From contig OY754466.1 of NCBI GenBank assembly GCA_963575645.1, forward strand, positions 45,912,001 through 45,976,000: a DNA stretch of 64,000 nt, given 5' to 3'. Position 1 is the first letter of the stretch, and each line of letters opens with the position of its first letter. Below are positions 10,899 to 22,257 of the stretch, piece by piece. The position numbers and the translations under genes were made by a program. The notes under the pieces are model-generated. The model ran no database searches. It had not been told where the DNA came from and worked only from the letters and a program-made list of their open reading frames with translations. The DNA comes from Xanthostigma xanthostigma (Eukaryota; Arthropoda; Insecta; Raphidioptera; Raphidiidae).

Positions 10899-11579
10899 TG
10901 AACAGTAAACCGTGTATGTGAACAGACCCCAAAAATTGCGATATCTGATTTGAATACGACCCCAATTATTATTTGGGCAGAGCGTTACAAATGCATAGTT
11001 AATTAGCTGTTTGAGAACTGGGTCACAAATTAAATACCGAATTCAGTATTTGCACTGTGACCTTTGAGTTTTATTTTTGTTTCTGACATTGTGTGCGAGT
11101 TTCGTAAGTGTTTCGAGGGCGAACAATAGAATTGTAGCGAGCTTATGCTTCTAGATAAAACATAAATGTTCCGTTTTGTACGAAACACCAAAAATAAAGT
11201 GCCCGTTGCTCTGATGCGGAAGTCTCTTAAATACCTGCTCGATACCGACGCTTCGTTTATAACCTCAAAATTAAAACGAATGTGTTGTACCTATACTCAA
11301 TAATAAACAGTGATAAAATTATTCAATAAATAAAATTATCGATAATTTTATATATTGAAGAGTTCTAATCAGACGTTTTTTTTTTAACCGCAACCTATGG
11401 CTTCAGGGTAATCAGACGTTAATCAAAGATTTGAGTAATGAAATTATTTGCACAAGATGTGAACGTTTTCTCCGACCAACAAGAAGAAGAAAGAATTTTA
11501 AATATTTTAGGTTAGATTTACTTTGCAATGATAACGTAAAACACTTAACAATTACAAGCCGTAAATGTCTGACGAATAC
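10899..11579. other. Intergenic stretch with a short Penelope-associated motif
   Basis: The only recognisable piece is 'GAAGAGTTCTAATCAGACG' near 11355 and 'GTTAATCAAAGATTTGA' near 11417, the same string as in the fold-back elements at 50258, 54988 and 61549, here split by about 40 unrelated bases. Confidence 0.35.
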
Positions 11580-11831
11580 AATTGAAGGGTACGCGGGAAG
11601 AAGGCGATTTGTCAGTAAAAATTCGAAATTAATTTTTGTATGCCATCTTGTAGCCAAAAGTCGTACCTTTCTGTTGGTGCATTCATTTTAGACAAGAATA
11701 CGCTAGGTCAAAAGAAGCGTTGAAAGAAATGCATCAGCAAGTAAATGGCACGATCTTAAACCCTTCAAAATGCTCTCCTGCACAATTTACATTTTTTGAC
11801 AAATTGCCTTCTTCCCATGTACCCGTCAATT
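11580..11831 (+). mobile_element. Short MITE, AATTGAAGGG family copy 1
   Basis: Inverted ends AATTGAAGGGTACGCGGGAA and its imperfect complement (…CCCATGTACCCGTCAATT), continuing through GAAGGCGATTTGTCA. A second copy lies inverted at 52222-52484 with the same interior blocks (GCCATCTTGTAG, AAAGGTACGACTTTTGG in complement). Open frames across it are by-products. Confidence 0.7.
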
Positions 11832-12648
11832 AGGTAAATGAGTTGTTAGGTATACCTGCCAGATATATTTTTCCGTAGGACAGTTATCGGGGGGATGTGA
11901 AGAAATCTGGCACTAAACGTGGATAAAAACGTGTAATAAAAAAACTTGTATATATACATATAGTACTTTTCGAGTTGTTATTGATTTGTTACACATTCTG
12001 AAGGTTAAGATACAAAGCTATAACAAAACACGAAACACATGTGACCAAAGCAGAGCTCTGTTTGTAATTCTCCTATTCAATGTGCGGAGAGTCACGTTGC
12101 AAGGACCCCTGCACAGGTTCGAGGAAGGGAACACGTGTTGAGTCCTTGTGTCCATCGTCTCTCAGTATCTATCTATATATACGGCGTGACCTCATTAGTG
12201 TCCTATTTCTTCTCTGCAGGACGAGTTCTGAATAACGTGATTGCAAAGTTATCTCTATAAGAATTCGTTCTCATCACTTCCAGATAGTACTTAGCCTACA
12301 GATAAATGTTATCTGATACATATTTATTTAAATGCCCTGTGCGCATGTCTCAAATACTGACCAATTCCTCCGACGCTGTTTTTATAACTTTAAAAGTAAA
12401 ATGGATGCGTGTATTGCACTCATATTATTGAATAGCAAATAAATAGTTTTGGGATGATTTGTGCGAGATGCTTATTCTTCGACGACAATGAAAAAGAAAT
12501 TTTTAAATGTTTTAGGTTAGGTTTACTTTGCGCTCTTTCTATTTTTACTTCTTTGTCTGCCCTGGTAACGTTGAACACGAAAATTACTAGAAATCCATGG
12601 ATGTCTCACGAATGGTTAGCCTTTTAATACGAAACTGGAGGTTTGAAT
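11832..12648. other. Intergenic stretch, nothing recognised
   Basis: AT-rich. The string TTTTAAATRTTTTAGGTTAG with flanking GAAGAAGAAA occurs here (~12490) and at ~11490, hinting at a small dispersed repeat. No coding sequence. Confidence 0.35.
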
Positions 12649-12950
12649 GAAGATAAATATAGTTTAAAAAAAAACTAAAAACGCGCTTTATATCGAACTA
12701 AAAAGTAAAAAAAATTTTTTTAAATAAGCTTAAAACAATAATGAATAAAAAATACAAGTATTATTGTGAAAAACGCGTGGGGCGCTTTGTTCCACATTTT
12801 CGTACATCGAGCGCCCCACGCTTTTTTCACAATAATACTTGTATTTTTTATCCATTATTGTTTTAAGCTTATTTTAAAAAAAATATTTTTTACTTTTTAG
12901 TTCGATATAAAGCGTGTTTTTTAGTTTTTTTTAAAACTACATTTATTTTC
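12649..12950. repeat. Fold-back repeat with ~140-bp arms
   Basis: Left arm (from GAAGATAAATATAG) and right arm (ending CTACATTTATTTTC) are inverted copies, closing on GTGGGGCGCTTTG against CATCGAGCGCCCCAC around 12800. Differences are a few substitutions and run-length changes in poly-A/T. No coding sequence. Confidence 0.8.
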
Positions 12951-13008
12951 CACTTTTTAGTTCGATTTATTGTCAAAAATTTGCCGAAAAAAAAATATAT
13001 TTTTTTTC

Positions 13009-13095
13009 CGGCGTGGACGGGATTAGAACCCACGACCCGTGATTTCGAGAGTTGACGTCAGCGAAGACCCGTGCCTTAGACCGCACGGCTAAGTG
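13009..13095 (-). repeat. tRNA-like (SINE head or tRNA pseudogene)
   Basis: The minus strand reads TAGCCGTGCGGTCTAAGGCA (A-box region, with a GTCTAAGGC stem typical of Leu/Ser-type tRNAs), a long variable part, then GGTTCTAATCC as B box (complement of 13020-13030). The 5' end does not pair with the 3' GGCGTGGA complement, so an intact acceptor stem is missing. This suggests a SINE promoter or a decayed tRNA, not a functional gene. A CATACATACATACAAACTTAC tail lies nearby at ~13160. Confidence 0.5.
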
Positions 13096-13204
13096 TACTT
13101 ACAAGCTGGCATATTACCACTATATAAACCACTTGCTGTAGTCCAAACGAGTTTACAAACATACATACATACAAACTTACAAGTGAAACTAATATAAAGC
13201 GTGT

Positions 13205-13859
13205 AAAAATGAATTAAAAATTGTATCCTTATCTGGAAAACGGCTATCGGGAGGTATGATTAAATCGACCATAAATGGAACAATTACGGGCAATTGTTCT
13301 GTTAAGTTATGAAAATGAATATTTAATTTTCAAGTAACACGACATAAAAATTCCACACACTTAAAAAAAAAACCGACTAGGTATAGACTATAGACAATAC
13401 GTTGTATTTCCAATGCAAGCTGTCAATGAAATCGGATCTGGGTGACCTTTGGCAAGGTAGTCGTGCATTTATTTGTGTGTATGCATTTGTGGCAGCCATG
13501 TTGCATTTCTTACCTGTATTTATACAGGTGTATTAAACTTGTTTGTGTGCCGACCAGTGCACGCGTGTGTTAGTGAGTCTATTAATCATAGATGTAGTCA
13601 TTGTTAAACTCCCATGATGCGTTTTGTTTTGTTTTCTGGCATGGCTCCGCAATGGTATTATTTAATTTGCGAAGACAGAGGGACTGATTCAAATTCAAGC
13701 GAAATAACAATACTTATCGGAACTTATGTTCTTCAAAATTTGTCGACCGACATATGAATCTCAATACTATAAAACAGATACCTACTTTTAAGGAAACATC
13801 TCGCTGTTATTGCGGTTCCTTGCGCATATTGGATATTGCAACATACCTCTAAACTAACT
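13205..13859. other. Intergenic stretch, nothing recognised
   Basis: AT-rich sequence without a long frame. An AAAAAAAAACCGAC string near 13364 resembles the start of a common lepidopteran retroelement tail but is too short to assign. Confidence 0.35.
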
Positions 13860-14140
13860 CTATTATCGCTTTGCGCGTCAGAGCTGTCTTTCGTTCATAC
13901 AAGAAGTTATATCTAAGCTAGTTTCACATGAAATCCATTCAAATTGTAGCTTTTTGAAAAGAGGAGATTCTGATCTAATAAACCAGAACCATTTCAGATC
14001 GATTAGAATTCACAATTCCTACAAAAATTGTAATTAAAAAATCACGTACAACAGTTGTCGGATTGGTCTGTACGTACGTCCGAGCTCTACAGATCGCAAT
14101 TTTGGTCGGATCGCCTTGGTTTATATTCTATTCTATTAAG
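13860..14140 (+). repeat. Dispersed repeat, inverted partner at 29925-30235
   Basis: Blocks such as TTTTTGAAAAGAGGAGATTC, GATCGCAATTTTGGTCGGAT and GCGTCAGAGCTG also occur, complemented and in matching order, at 29925-30235. Both copies contain GTACGTACGT next to 'CAACAGTTGTCGG'. No coding frame; type unknown, possibly the untranslated end of a retroelement. Confidence 0.6.
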
Positions 14141-14473
14141 GTCGCTGGAGCCCAGCTGTTCAACTTAGATTTCATTTCTACATGCCCCTCTGCACCCGCA
14201 AAAGCCTATGTTACGAGCATATAAATGCAAAATGCACTATGGAAGAAGATTGATTCGTACATTATCGGATAATTTGATTTCACTAATTTTATTGATACGA
14301 ATATCTGCGAAGAATTTATATCTTTTGTGTTACTGTTTCGTTTGCAAACACATTATTGCAGCGGCGTAGGTATAATAATATAATAAATATAACTATTTGG
14401 GCGTTCATCTAAGCATATCAAGAGATAAAAAACATGCGAAATAAAAAGTGTCTCATACATTTTATTACATTTA

Positions 14474-14555
14474 TCTAAATATATAAAAGGAAACCGTGAC
14501 TGACTGATCTATCAACATCAAACTTGGCGCGAGCGAAGTCGCGGGCAAAAGCTAG
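14474..14555 (+). mobile_element. 82-bp mini-Helitron with both termini
   Basis: Starts TC after A (14473|14474) and ends CTAG before T (14555|14556). A 3' hairpin CGCGA/TCGCG lies just upstream of GGCAAAAGCTAG. Its first ~45 bp match the Helitron fragment at 1-380 (complemented). It appears to be an extreme internal deletion keeping only the ends. Confidence 0.65.
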
Positions 14556-14756
14556 TATAATATATATCGAAAAATGGTATTAAAAAAGTTGTTTATAATA
14601 TGATTTTAAGAGAAAATTTAAAGAAATATTCGGTTTCTAAATTAACACAAAATTCGAAAATTTCGAAAAAGTTGGTCACAATTACTTTCTGGATTGATAA
14701 TATGCTAATTTAATGTTAAAATATCTAAGTCAATACATGTTCCAAATATACCTACA

Positions 14757-14870
14757 GACTTTTTTGACGTGATAACGTCTTATAAATTGATGAATCACGT
14801 CAAAATAAAAAGATGAAACACCGGCTGCATGCACGAAAAAGTGTAACGTTCCTAACGTTACTAAGTGAGC
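14757..14870 (+). repeat. Partial copy of the 'GACGTGATAACGTC' repeat family
   Basis: Contains GACGTGATAACGTCTTATA, TTGATGAA and ACCGGCTGCATGCACGAAAA, shared with 15246-15436, 37865-38296 and 63467-63727 (complement). The remainder of the family sequence is missing. Confidence 0.6.
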
Positions 14871-14971
14871 GACTAGAATGCCTTCGGTAATTTTGAAGCA
14901 GATATCATCAACCGATTGAGATGAAAATTTGTATACACGTTTAGTTTGAATGACAATGCATGGTTAGCTGT

Positions 14972-15245
14972 GTGACGTCACTCTAAATCCAATATGGCAG
15001 ACTTCTAAAGATGGCGGACTAATTTTATTATGCTTTCCTACAATATGGGTATCAAATGAAAGGGCTTGCTGAGAATAATTCGAAAAATAAAGTGACGTCA
15101 CTCTAAATCCAATATGGCGGACTAATTTTATTATGCTTTCCTACAATATGGGTATCAAATGAAAGGGCTTGCTGACAATAACTCGAAAAATAAAGTGACG
15201 TCATTCTAAATCCAATATGGCGGACTTCTAAAGATGGCGGACTAA
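14972..15245 (+). repeat. Tandem repeat of a ~105-120-bp unit
   Basis: Units start GTGACGTCACTCTAAATCC (14972, 15091) or GTGACGTCATTCTAAATCC (15195). Each holds CAATATGGCGGAC-type text, and the first two hold TACAATATGGGTATCAAATG. The first and third also have an extra TTCTAAAGATGGCGGACT segment. Confidence 0.75.
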
Positions 15246-15436
15246 GTTTTTGACATGATAACGTCTTATAAATTGATGAAACACCAGCTGCATGCACGAA
15301 AAAGTGTAACGTTCCGCCTGACCCTGTGCGTGCAAGCGAGAGCGCAGTAATTTATTATTAAATATGATATTCGAGCGGAATACGTTATCACGTAAAACTA
15401 TCGTCCGTAAACCCACTTTACAGACAACCAATTTTT
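15246..15436 (+). repeat. 'GACGTGATAACGTC' repeat family, copy 2
   Basis: Left part GATAACGTCTTATAAATTGA and the CATGCACGAAAAAGTG block, then GCAAGCGAGAGCGC, and a right part with ACGTTATCACGTAAAACTAT and CTTTACAGACAACCA. A central segment present in the copy at 63467-63727 is absent. The 178-codon minus-strand frame over this area is a by-product of the repeat. Confidence 0.7.
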
Positions 15437-15447
15437 TTATTACTTTT

Positions 15448-15650
15448 TCTTTTAAGGGTTCCGGACCCGAAGGGTGCCAACGGAACACTATTACTAAGCC
15501 TCCGCTGTCCGTCCGTCCGTTTGTCAGCAAGCTGTATCTCATAAACCGTAGTAGGATAGTTGAAATTTTCACAGTGTGTATTTCTATTGGCGCTCTAACA
15601 ACAAATAAATCAAGATGGCAAATTTCAAAAGGGCCGCCATAAACATTAAA
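15448..15650 (+). repeat. Retroelement tail fragment, 'GGGTTCCG' type
   Basis: Contains AAGGGTTCCGGACCCGAAGG, GTCCGTCCGTCCGTTTGTC and CTGTATCTCATAAACCGT in order. From memory this is a very common dispersed sequence of lepidopteran genomes, thought to be the untranslated end of a retroelement. No coding capacity. Confidence 0.5.
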
Positions 15651-16239
15651 AAAACCTCCTATAGTGTCTTTGTGCGTAATCGTTTTTGTGCTATCTCCTT
15701 GCATTCGTATTACTTCCCTGCACCACGACGGCGAATTTCGAATAGATGTAATTAAATTATACAATTACTTGCCAAATTTTTACATATTGTTATAGCACTT
15801 CTCTTGTTTCTTTTACAAAAGTGTTTTAAAAGTATGTGGAAATATTGGGTTCAAATATCCCTCTCTTAAGATATCTTATTTTAAAAGTGAAAGTTTTCTT
15901 TTCGGATAACATTTGGTAAACGCATTATCAATCCTGTAAAAGGATTTATTTTCTTTCTTAGAAGTAAAGGTAATTAGTACTCGAATTACGAGTCATAAAA
16001 CCTAGGTATAATTTCACCGTAGAATAGACCCAAAATATTACAAGAGGTAAAAGGACAACCATTATAAGACAGTTGTTAATAGTTAGTTCTCTCTGATCTG
16101 TGACACTATCAAGACATACTTCCAATACTCTATTTTGAATAAAAGACAATCTTCTAATAATTAAACTCTTCAATTATTTAATAAATACACCGTCACCGAA
16201 TCCATAATCCCAACAAAGTACACAGTGTTTTATCTTGTA

Positions 16240-16291
16240 CGATGGTAGGGAGCCCTTCGTGTGCGAGTTCGACTGGCACTTGACCGGTTTA
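16240..16291 (+). repeat. Short retroelement-tail remnant
   Basis: GAGCCCTTCGTGTGCGAG, CGACTGGCACTTG and ACCGGTTT resemble the terminal segment of the same lepidopteran family as 15448-15650 (remembered consensus). Too short to be sure. Confidence 0.35.
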
Positions 16292-16299
16292 ATTTTAAT

Positions 16300-17296
16300 T
16301 GCAAAGGTAAAAAATATTAAAAATATTACATGTTACCTTCTAATATAAAAGCTATTCAAGCCATACCTGCCTTCAAAAATAGATTAAAAAAAATGTCGAT
16401 GGCTTGTGTCCATATGATTCTCATATACGATTTTAGTTATATAATTTTAATCACGCACGTTTTTCGAATTTGTAAATTGAAATTATTATATGACGTTATT
16501 ATATACCTCTTGGCTGTCAATAAAGATTATATTTTATTCTATTCTATAATATAATGTTTTTGATCAAAAATGATACGAGCCGCTACTGCACATCACACAT
16601 TTTACGAAAAACAATTTACTTCCACTGTAAAAGTTTGTGTTGGTGGTTCCATCTATGAATCATTTTTAGTAAACATAACTCAAAAAACATCAGTTTAGAA
16701 AATCTAGAATTTCTATGGAAAATCTTTTTCAATCTTTGGTGTTAATGTTTCAAAATAAACTAGAAACATGCACCATTCTTCCCACATGACTTTTAACGAA
16801 GTTTTTACAGTTTATTTGACCTAAATAAGCGAATAAAAATCGGGTAAAAACGAGAATTTAGCATAACTTTTACACAATTTTTTGTACAGAAAAAAATTAA
16901 TTTGTTAAAAATTATTGAGCAAGCCAAATTTGTCAATATTTTTGACACCAATTTGCGAAGAAAAAACTGTAAAATTTTAATTTGCCTTCCCGTAATTTGA
17001 AATCTCGTGACATACTGTAAAGAAATATTGACGAATATGGCGTTTTTTGATTAAATTTTTAGTGCAAAAAAATGTGTTTTCTTAAATTTTTAAGCAGCAA
17101 GCCAAATTTTATGAACTTTAATGCTCTATCACAGCTAATAAAAACAGTAGTAAAATGAATTTTGTGGCCACGATTTGAAATTTCCCGAGTGCGTATTTTA
17201 CAATCTGCGTACACAGTCACCTTAAGGATATTTTGTAAGAGAACACATATTTCCAAAATTGTACGACCATCAGTGGAGAGCATTTGGAACGATTTT
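16300..17296. other. Intergenic stretch, nothing recognised
   Basis: AT-rich, with repeated phrases such as 'AAGCCAAATTTTATGAAC/TTGTCAATATTTTTGAC' that suggest an old internal duplication. No credible coding frame. Confidence 0.35.
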
Positions 17297-17362
17297 TTTG
17301 GGCAAAATATGTCTCGGTTTGAGTATACCATACTCAAATGAAGACATATTTTGCCCAAAAAT
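17297..17362. repeat. Small fold-back (about 66 bp)
   Basis: TTTGGGCAAAATATGTCT and its complement close on GAGTATACCATACTC. A long hairpin for the local composition, non-coding. Confidence 0.65.
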
Positions 17363-18034
17363 TAACAGGGTCGTAATTCGCAGGACGAAAATACATTTTT
17401 CATTAATTTTCTCGATTGCAGAAGTCTTGCTTTTTTCACAGGATAAAACATGCGTCTGAACCTCTGAACCCGACCGATGTCGGCCTTTTTTTTTGTGCTA
17501 GAGAAGCATTAATATTTTAACTCTTGCATAGTGCAAATTGAAGAGCGGACCAATCACAGGTTTCTTGAAGATTGGTGGCGAACAGGTTCCTATCTTGTGT
17601 CCAGACTGTTAATAAATGATCGCCAATGATTTGTTATCGTAAAAGATATTCTTAAGCATCGTGTCTTCGTCGCGTTGGCTTCATCTCCCAGCACACCTGC
17701 AGAGGAGGTTGTGGAGGTGCAATGCACATGGGAACGTGATGCAATAAATTACATTGTGTTGCATATAGAAAGAAGAACTTGACCGAGTTTCGCTGAACGT
17801 TGCAAAATCACAAATTAATAGCACCTATTTTATATCAGTAAGGATGGAGAAACTGCAAATATGAAGGCATGTAAATCCGTTTGGAACGAGTTTCCGGGTT
17901 AGAGTCGCTTCTTTTAATGAATGTCCGTCGAGACTGTAGAAGAGACACTCCAAAGAGGAAGCTCATCCCAGCCCTCGCGATTAAAAACCGAATCTGGCCG
18001 CGAAATCATCTTCAATTCGCTAATATATAAAAAA
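17363..18034. other. Intergenic stretch, nothing recognised
   Basis: No long frame, repeat or motif that I can assign. Confidence 0.35.
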
Positions 18035-18170
18035 AGTATATTACACATCTAGGGAAGTAAAGTAAGAAATGTCTGAGATCACATATAATTGTTGGCCGAG
18101 GTGAAGCCGAGGTCAACAAAGATGTGATCTTAGGCTTTCTTACTTTATTTCCCGTGGTGTGTAGGTATAC
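18035..18170. repeat. Fold-back repeat (~55-bp arms)
   Basis: GGGAAGTAAAGTAAGAAA and GAGATCACAT pair with GATGTGATCTTAGGC and TTTCTTACTTTATTTCCC around a centre of GGCCGAGGTGAAGCCGAGG. The outermost ends GTATATTACACA/TGTGTAGGTATAC also pair. Confidence 0.7.
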
Positions 18171-18325
18171 TATTTTTTTGCTCGACGTAGGCAGGAAGAG
18201 GCAACTTCGTTTAGCGCAGCGGGACGAAAGTGGACGCTTTCTGTCCGTCGAGCAAAAAAAGGATTTTCGTTTGTCTGTTCAGGACCTATGCGTTCCTATA
18301 CATTGGATTACGATGAAACTTAGGT

Positions 18326-18649
18326 CAGGGGTGTCAGACTGATTTTTCTAAAGGGCCATTTATAAGATGTAGGGTGTGTTAGCGGGCCAAACTCTAAATT
18401 AAAAATTAAAACACATGCTAGTTTTTTTTAGTATATTAAATCAATTTTCATATAAAGGTAATAAAAATGGTAAATTATCTTGAGTTTGAGGATCCAGATA
18501 CCTGAGGTCTCTTGTTTGTGATAAGCTCATTGATGTCAGGTGTCATATTAGAGGTAGTTATTTTCAGAATAGTTTGGAATTCTCACTGGATAGATTCTGG
18601 TCGCGGAACGTATTGAGATGGCTTGAGGGCCGTATGTTTGATATTACTG
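18326..18649. mobile_element. hAT MITE, 324 bp
   Basis: Ends CAGGGGTGTCAGACTG and CATGTTTGATATTACTG-like complement; the first three bases CAG and a TRTCAAAC-type core are usual for hAT. Exact 8-bp duplication ACTTAGGT at 18318-18325 and 18650-18657. GGGCC/GGCCC pairs sit next to both ends. Non-coding. Confidence 0.8.
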
Positions 18650-18657
18650 ACTTAGGT

Positions 18658-19360
18658 GAGTTGTTGCGAGTCCCTGTTAAAATGAAATGAAAGTGCTAAA
18701 ACATTGTGTTTAAAAGGAGCACTCGATAACGGTAGAGCCGAAGTCTCCACTACTGTTGACGCTGCTGAGCTAATCAGATGTCAATCGATCTGAGCTATCG
18801 TGTATAATTCACAATATCTACGTATTTATTGCAGGGTATTTTATTTTTGTTGTGTTTTCTTAAAGCGATATAAATGAATGCCAATTGCTCACATGTTTTC
18901 GGATGTTAACAATTTAAAACAGCAATAAATAATTTTCTTCGTGTCTTCACAGAGTCTCGACTGTGCATAAAACAATATATTGCGCCAAGATTGGGTATAT
19001 AAATCAAATGTGCAATGCAAGAGATGCAGTTCGTAAAATTAGCCAAGGTCGAAGCGCTTTTTCTTACACAACACAAACATTGAACTTTGTTGTGTTGTTA
19101 CAATTCTTTCATCCCTACTATATTATGACGTGTTCAACTTATAAAATATACAGCGTTTTATAGACAAATGGCTTTTGTATAAATGCCAAATACCGTTTCA
19201 CTTTTACCTAACGCGGTGTAGCCGCGTTTCTTATTATTATGTAGAAAGTCCAAAACAGTTATTGTAACATTTCACGGTGTATTACATGCCGATGGAAAAC
19301 GCCCGAACGCGTTGCTGTATACGTAGAACTTTTATAACAGAATAGGAATTCGGTTATTAA
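18658..19360. other. Intergenic stretch, nothing recognised
   Basis: AT-rich with no assignable content; ends at a poly-A run opening the next repeat. Confidence 0.35.
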
Positions 19361-19699
19361 AAAAAAACGAGTGTGCTTTAGACCACACGACTGAAGTATT
19401 ACGTCTTCCAGCCATAATTTGTTATTATTCACCCGAAAATTCACAAAATATGAACTTTAAAATGAATTTACAATTTTATTCACTTTAAACGTAGAATATT
19501 TAATGTATTGAACAAAATATTAATTTATAAAATTGTTCAAGATCGAAATGAAATGACGAAATAATCAAGAAATCACCGTTCGCGAAACGCTATTTCGTTC
19601 GCCTCACCCGATCACACAGTTTTCGTAACGCTCTCGTCATGCATTCACCAGCTTACTCCCCAAGTCAAGCGTGCGTAAAAAAGTTTTACTTCAAAAAAA
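19361..19699 (+). mobile_element. 'CGAGTGTGCTTTAGACC' family, copy 1
   Basis: After a poly-A run it starts CGAGTGTGCTTTAGACCACA, a small hairpin (GTGTG/CACAC), followed by ACTGAAGTA. The right end is GCGTGCGTAAAAAAGTTTT and ACTTCAAAA. Copies 2 and 3 have TGAAGTAAAACTTCTT at left and its complement at right as subterminal inverted repeats; in this copy the left repeat is mutated. A Helentron-like non-autonomous element is possible, but not proven. Confidence 0.6.
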
Positions 19700-19918
19700 T
19701 GTGTGTGTGGAACTTTTACGTGCGGTTGAAGTAAAGCATGTAAACAATACATATATCGTTATGTTTACAGGTCCTTTTATATGGATACCTCTATAAAATA
19801 AACACGCAAAAAATTACGAAAACTGAAAAGGGTGTTTTTTTAGTTTTTAAACTCTAATTTTAATAATAAGACTAAAAAAACAATACTTTATATGACTATG
19901 GAGTAGACCAGCGTTTTC

Positions 19919-20341
19919 CAAACTTTGAGCACTAACGACCCCCTTATAAAAAATCTTCCCTCTGCCCCCCCCCCCTTGTGTGAAAAAATGTGTAAACAAT
20001 TTCTTTACTGAGAATATAATTACAAAGGTGGTAAATATACAGTACAGTAGCGTTGAAAAAATCAGTGTAAATATGAAATACGTCGCTGTTCTGATATTTT
20101 GTTAGCCTGCTTACGGTAATTTTTCAAGTTTAATAAATTATTTATATATTTATAGAAAATATTGTATTGTCACGAGTTCTTAATGCGTGTGCAAAATTTC
20201 AAAATATTCAGACGTCCGGAATTGGGAGAAAATTAGTTCGAAAGATTTCGTCACATAGCTACCATACATACATACACACACGTTTGTATATAAAAGCGTA
20301 TTAAAAATATTTTTTTCCGGAACTCACTTTGGAAAACACTG
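19919..20341. mobile_element. Inverted-repeat element, hAT-like ends
   Basis: CAGCGTTTTCCAAACTTTGA at left pairs with TCACTTTGGAAAACACTG at right. It includes a C-rich run (~19968-19978) and a ...GTGTGCAAAATTTCA... stretch that resembles a retroelement tail. I cannot find a matching 8-bp duplication, so an old element. Confidence 0.5.
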
Positions 20342-21540
20342 GATTTATAGTGTAACATTATGAACTTCAATTCGATTTGCTATAACAATTTGTAAGAAAC
20401 GAAAAGCAGAGACCATAAAATATATTAGCAAGAGTAGGTCAACGGTGTTTTTCTTCGGATCCGAAACGAGTCTTTTTATGTACATTTCATACAGCTTATA
20501 CAAACATGCAGGTATACACTGCGCCGTCACTTAATAATATATTATGGTTCTGAATGTTTGCAGCTTAACGTTGTGCTAAAATTTTAACAAGTTTGTTTAT
20601 ATTCCTATTTACTAAAGCACTTTGTGCAAAAACAAAATTTAAATTACGGTATAGCTGTTTACCGTACAGAATGTTCCAACAAGTAAAACTCCAAATAAAA
20701 TGACATATATTCGATCAATGAACGGTTCATTAAAGGAGACAGCACGCTTATGTCCTCAGATGTCGACCGTCTATAACTCCAATCGAACTACGATTGTTCT
20801 GTAATCTCACATTATCTCCCTCTAAAATTCCCAACGATGGTCTTAAAGCTACAAATTTGATTATACAAAACGGCAAGGCCGTAACTGGACAGGAGCTACC
20901 GATGCAGGTGCCCAGGGTCCAGAAAGGTCGAAAAAAAAAAAACTTTCGATTTAATAAAAAAAAACTGTACGCTTTTCAAGAACCCTCCCTACTACTGTCC
21001 TAAGACTAAAAAAAGGACATGAAAAATTCACGCAAATTTAAAAATTGTTCGTAAAAATACATGGAAACATACCTAGCTAAAAAAATTTTTTAGCTCTTTC
21101 CAAAATTTGTATTTCTGGTTGTACCTACTACTGTTTAAAACTATTAATTTGGGGAAGTAAGTAACTTTATTTAATTCGTAAAATTTAGTGTAGGCAACGC
21201 AGTGGTGAGGTCTTACCGAGGGCCCCAAAAAAAGCCATGAAAAACAACATCATTTTTTAATTCCCTACATTCTTCTTTTGACAAACGCTCATCTGATATT
21301 TTTTTGTGTCACATTTCATATCGAAGGGAAAATATTGTTTACGATCAGAATAATTTAAGTAATGGTATGTAGCCTGTGTGAATCGTCAAACAGCAGGCGG
21401 TAAAAAGACATTTTCAAATCGGTTCAGTGGTTCCCTATAGTTCAGAGATAAACACAAACTTCTTTTAAATATAAATTAATTATTATTGTTGTACGTTCAC
21501 TTTAGGTGATATCGCGATAACTGTTAAAGGCTCCGGTATT
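20342..21540. other. Intergenic stretch, nothing recognised
   Basis: A 69-codon frame at 20794-21003 ends in a Lys-rich tract made by poly-A and shows no domain. The rest is AT-rich. Confidence 0.3.
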
Positions 21541-21829
21541 CGTGTCGCTGACCGACTTTTCTCTCTTTCCAGTTATGTTTCGTAGACCGCGTTTAACGCT
21601 GTTTGGCCGTCGTCGTCGTCGTCGGTTGATTTCAGTTTCTTTTGCGTGCATAAATAATCGAACGTGTCCGCCCGTCCATTGCCGGCGAAATCCACTTTCG
21701 GGGAAAACCCAAATAACGGCGTACGGTGATTATTGTTTGCGGCTGCTACATCGGAGCAGTTTGTTCTATTACAACGATTTTATTAACTCGCTTTCTTGCG
21801 TGTCTGTCCGGGTGGAATTTTGTAATTGA
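21541..21829 (+). other. GC-richer patch with (CGT)n and a 95-codon frame
   Basis: The segment is noticeably richer in CG than its surroundings and holds CGTCGTCGTCGTCGT near 21608. A frame of 95 codons (starting at a GTG-type codon) runs through it but matches no domain, and is Arg/Phe/Cys-rich in a way expected of random GC-rich sequence. A promoter or a non-coding exon is possible. Confidence 0.25.
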
Positions 21830-21937
21830 TTTTAAACTAACTTCCTGATGAGATAGACACTTGAAATGTTTAACGTAACTCAGAATTAGATGACAATACA
21901 AGAAAATACTGAAAAGAATAAAATAATACAAGAAATA

Positions 21938-22255
21938 AAAAAACGAGTGTGCTTTAGAGTTTAGACCACACGACTGAAGTAAAACTTCTTCCTGCCATAA
22001 TTTGTTATTATTCACCCGAAAATTCACAAAATATTAACTTTAAAATGATTTTACAATTTTATTCACTTTAAACGTAGAATATTTAATGTATTGAACAAAA
22101 TATTAATTTATAAAATTGTTCAAGAACGAAATAATCAAGAAATCACGCTATTCCGTTCGCCTCGCCCGATCACACAATTTTCGTAACGCTCTCGTCGCGC
22201 ATACACCAGCTTACTCCCCAAGTCAAGCGTGCGTAAAGAAGTTTTACTTCAAAAA
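21938..22255 (+). mobile_element. 'CGAGTGTGCTTTAGACC' family, copy 2
   Basis: Same structure as 19361-19699, with TGAAGTAAAACTTCTT at left and AAGAAGTTTTACTTCA at right. A small local duplication (TTTAGAG.TTTAGA) lies in the hairpin. It ends directly at the fold-back starting at 22258. Confidence 0.65.
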
Positions 22256-22257
22256 TG

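Noticed and set aside
15228..15764. 178-codon minus-strand frame
   Set aside because: It spans three unrelated repeats (tandem unit, dispersed repeat copy and retroelement tail), so it cannot be one gene.
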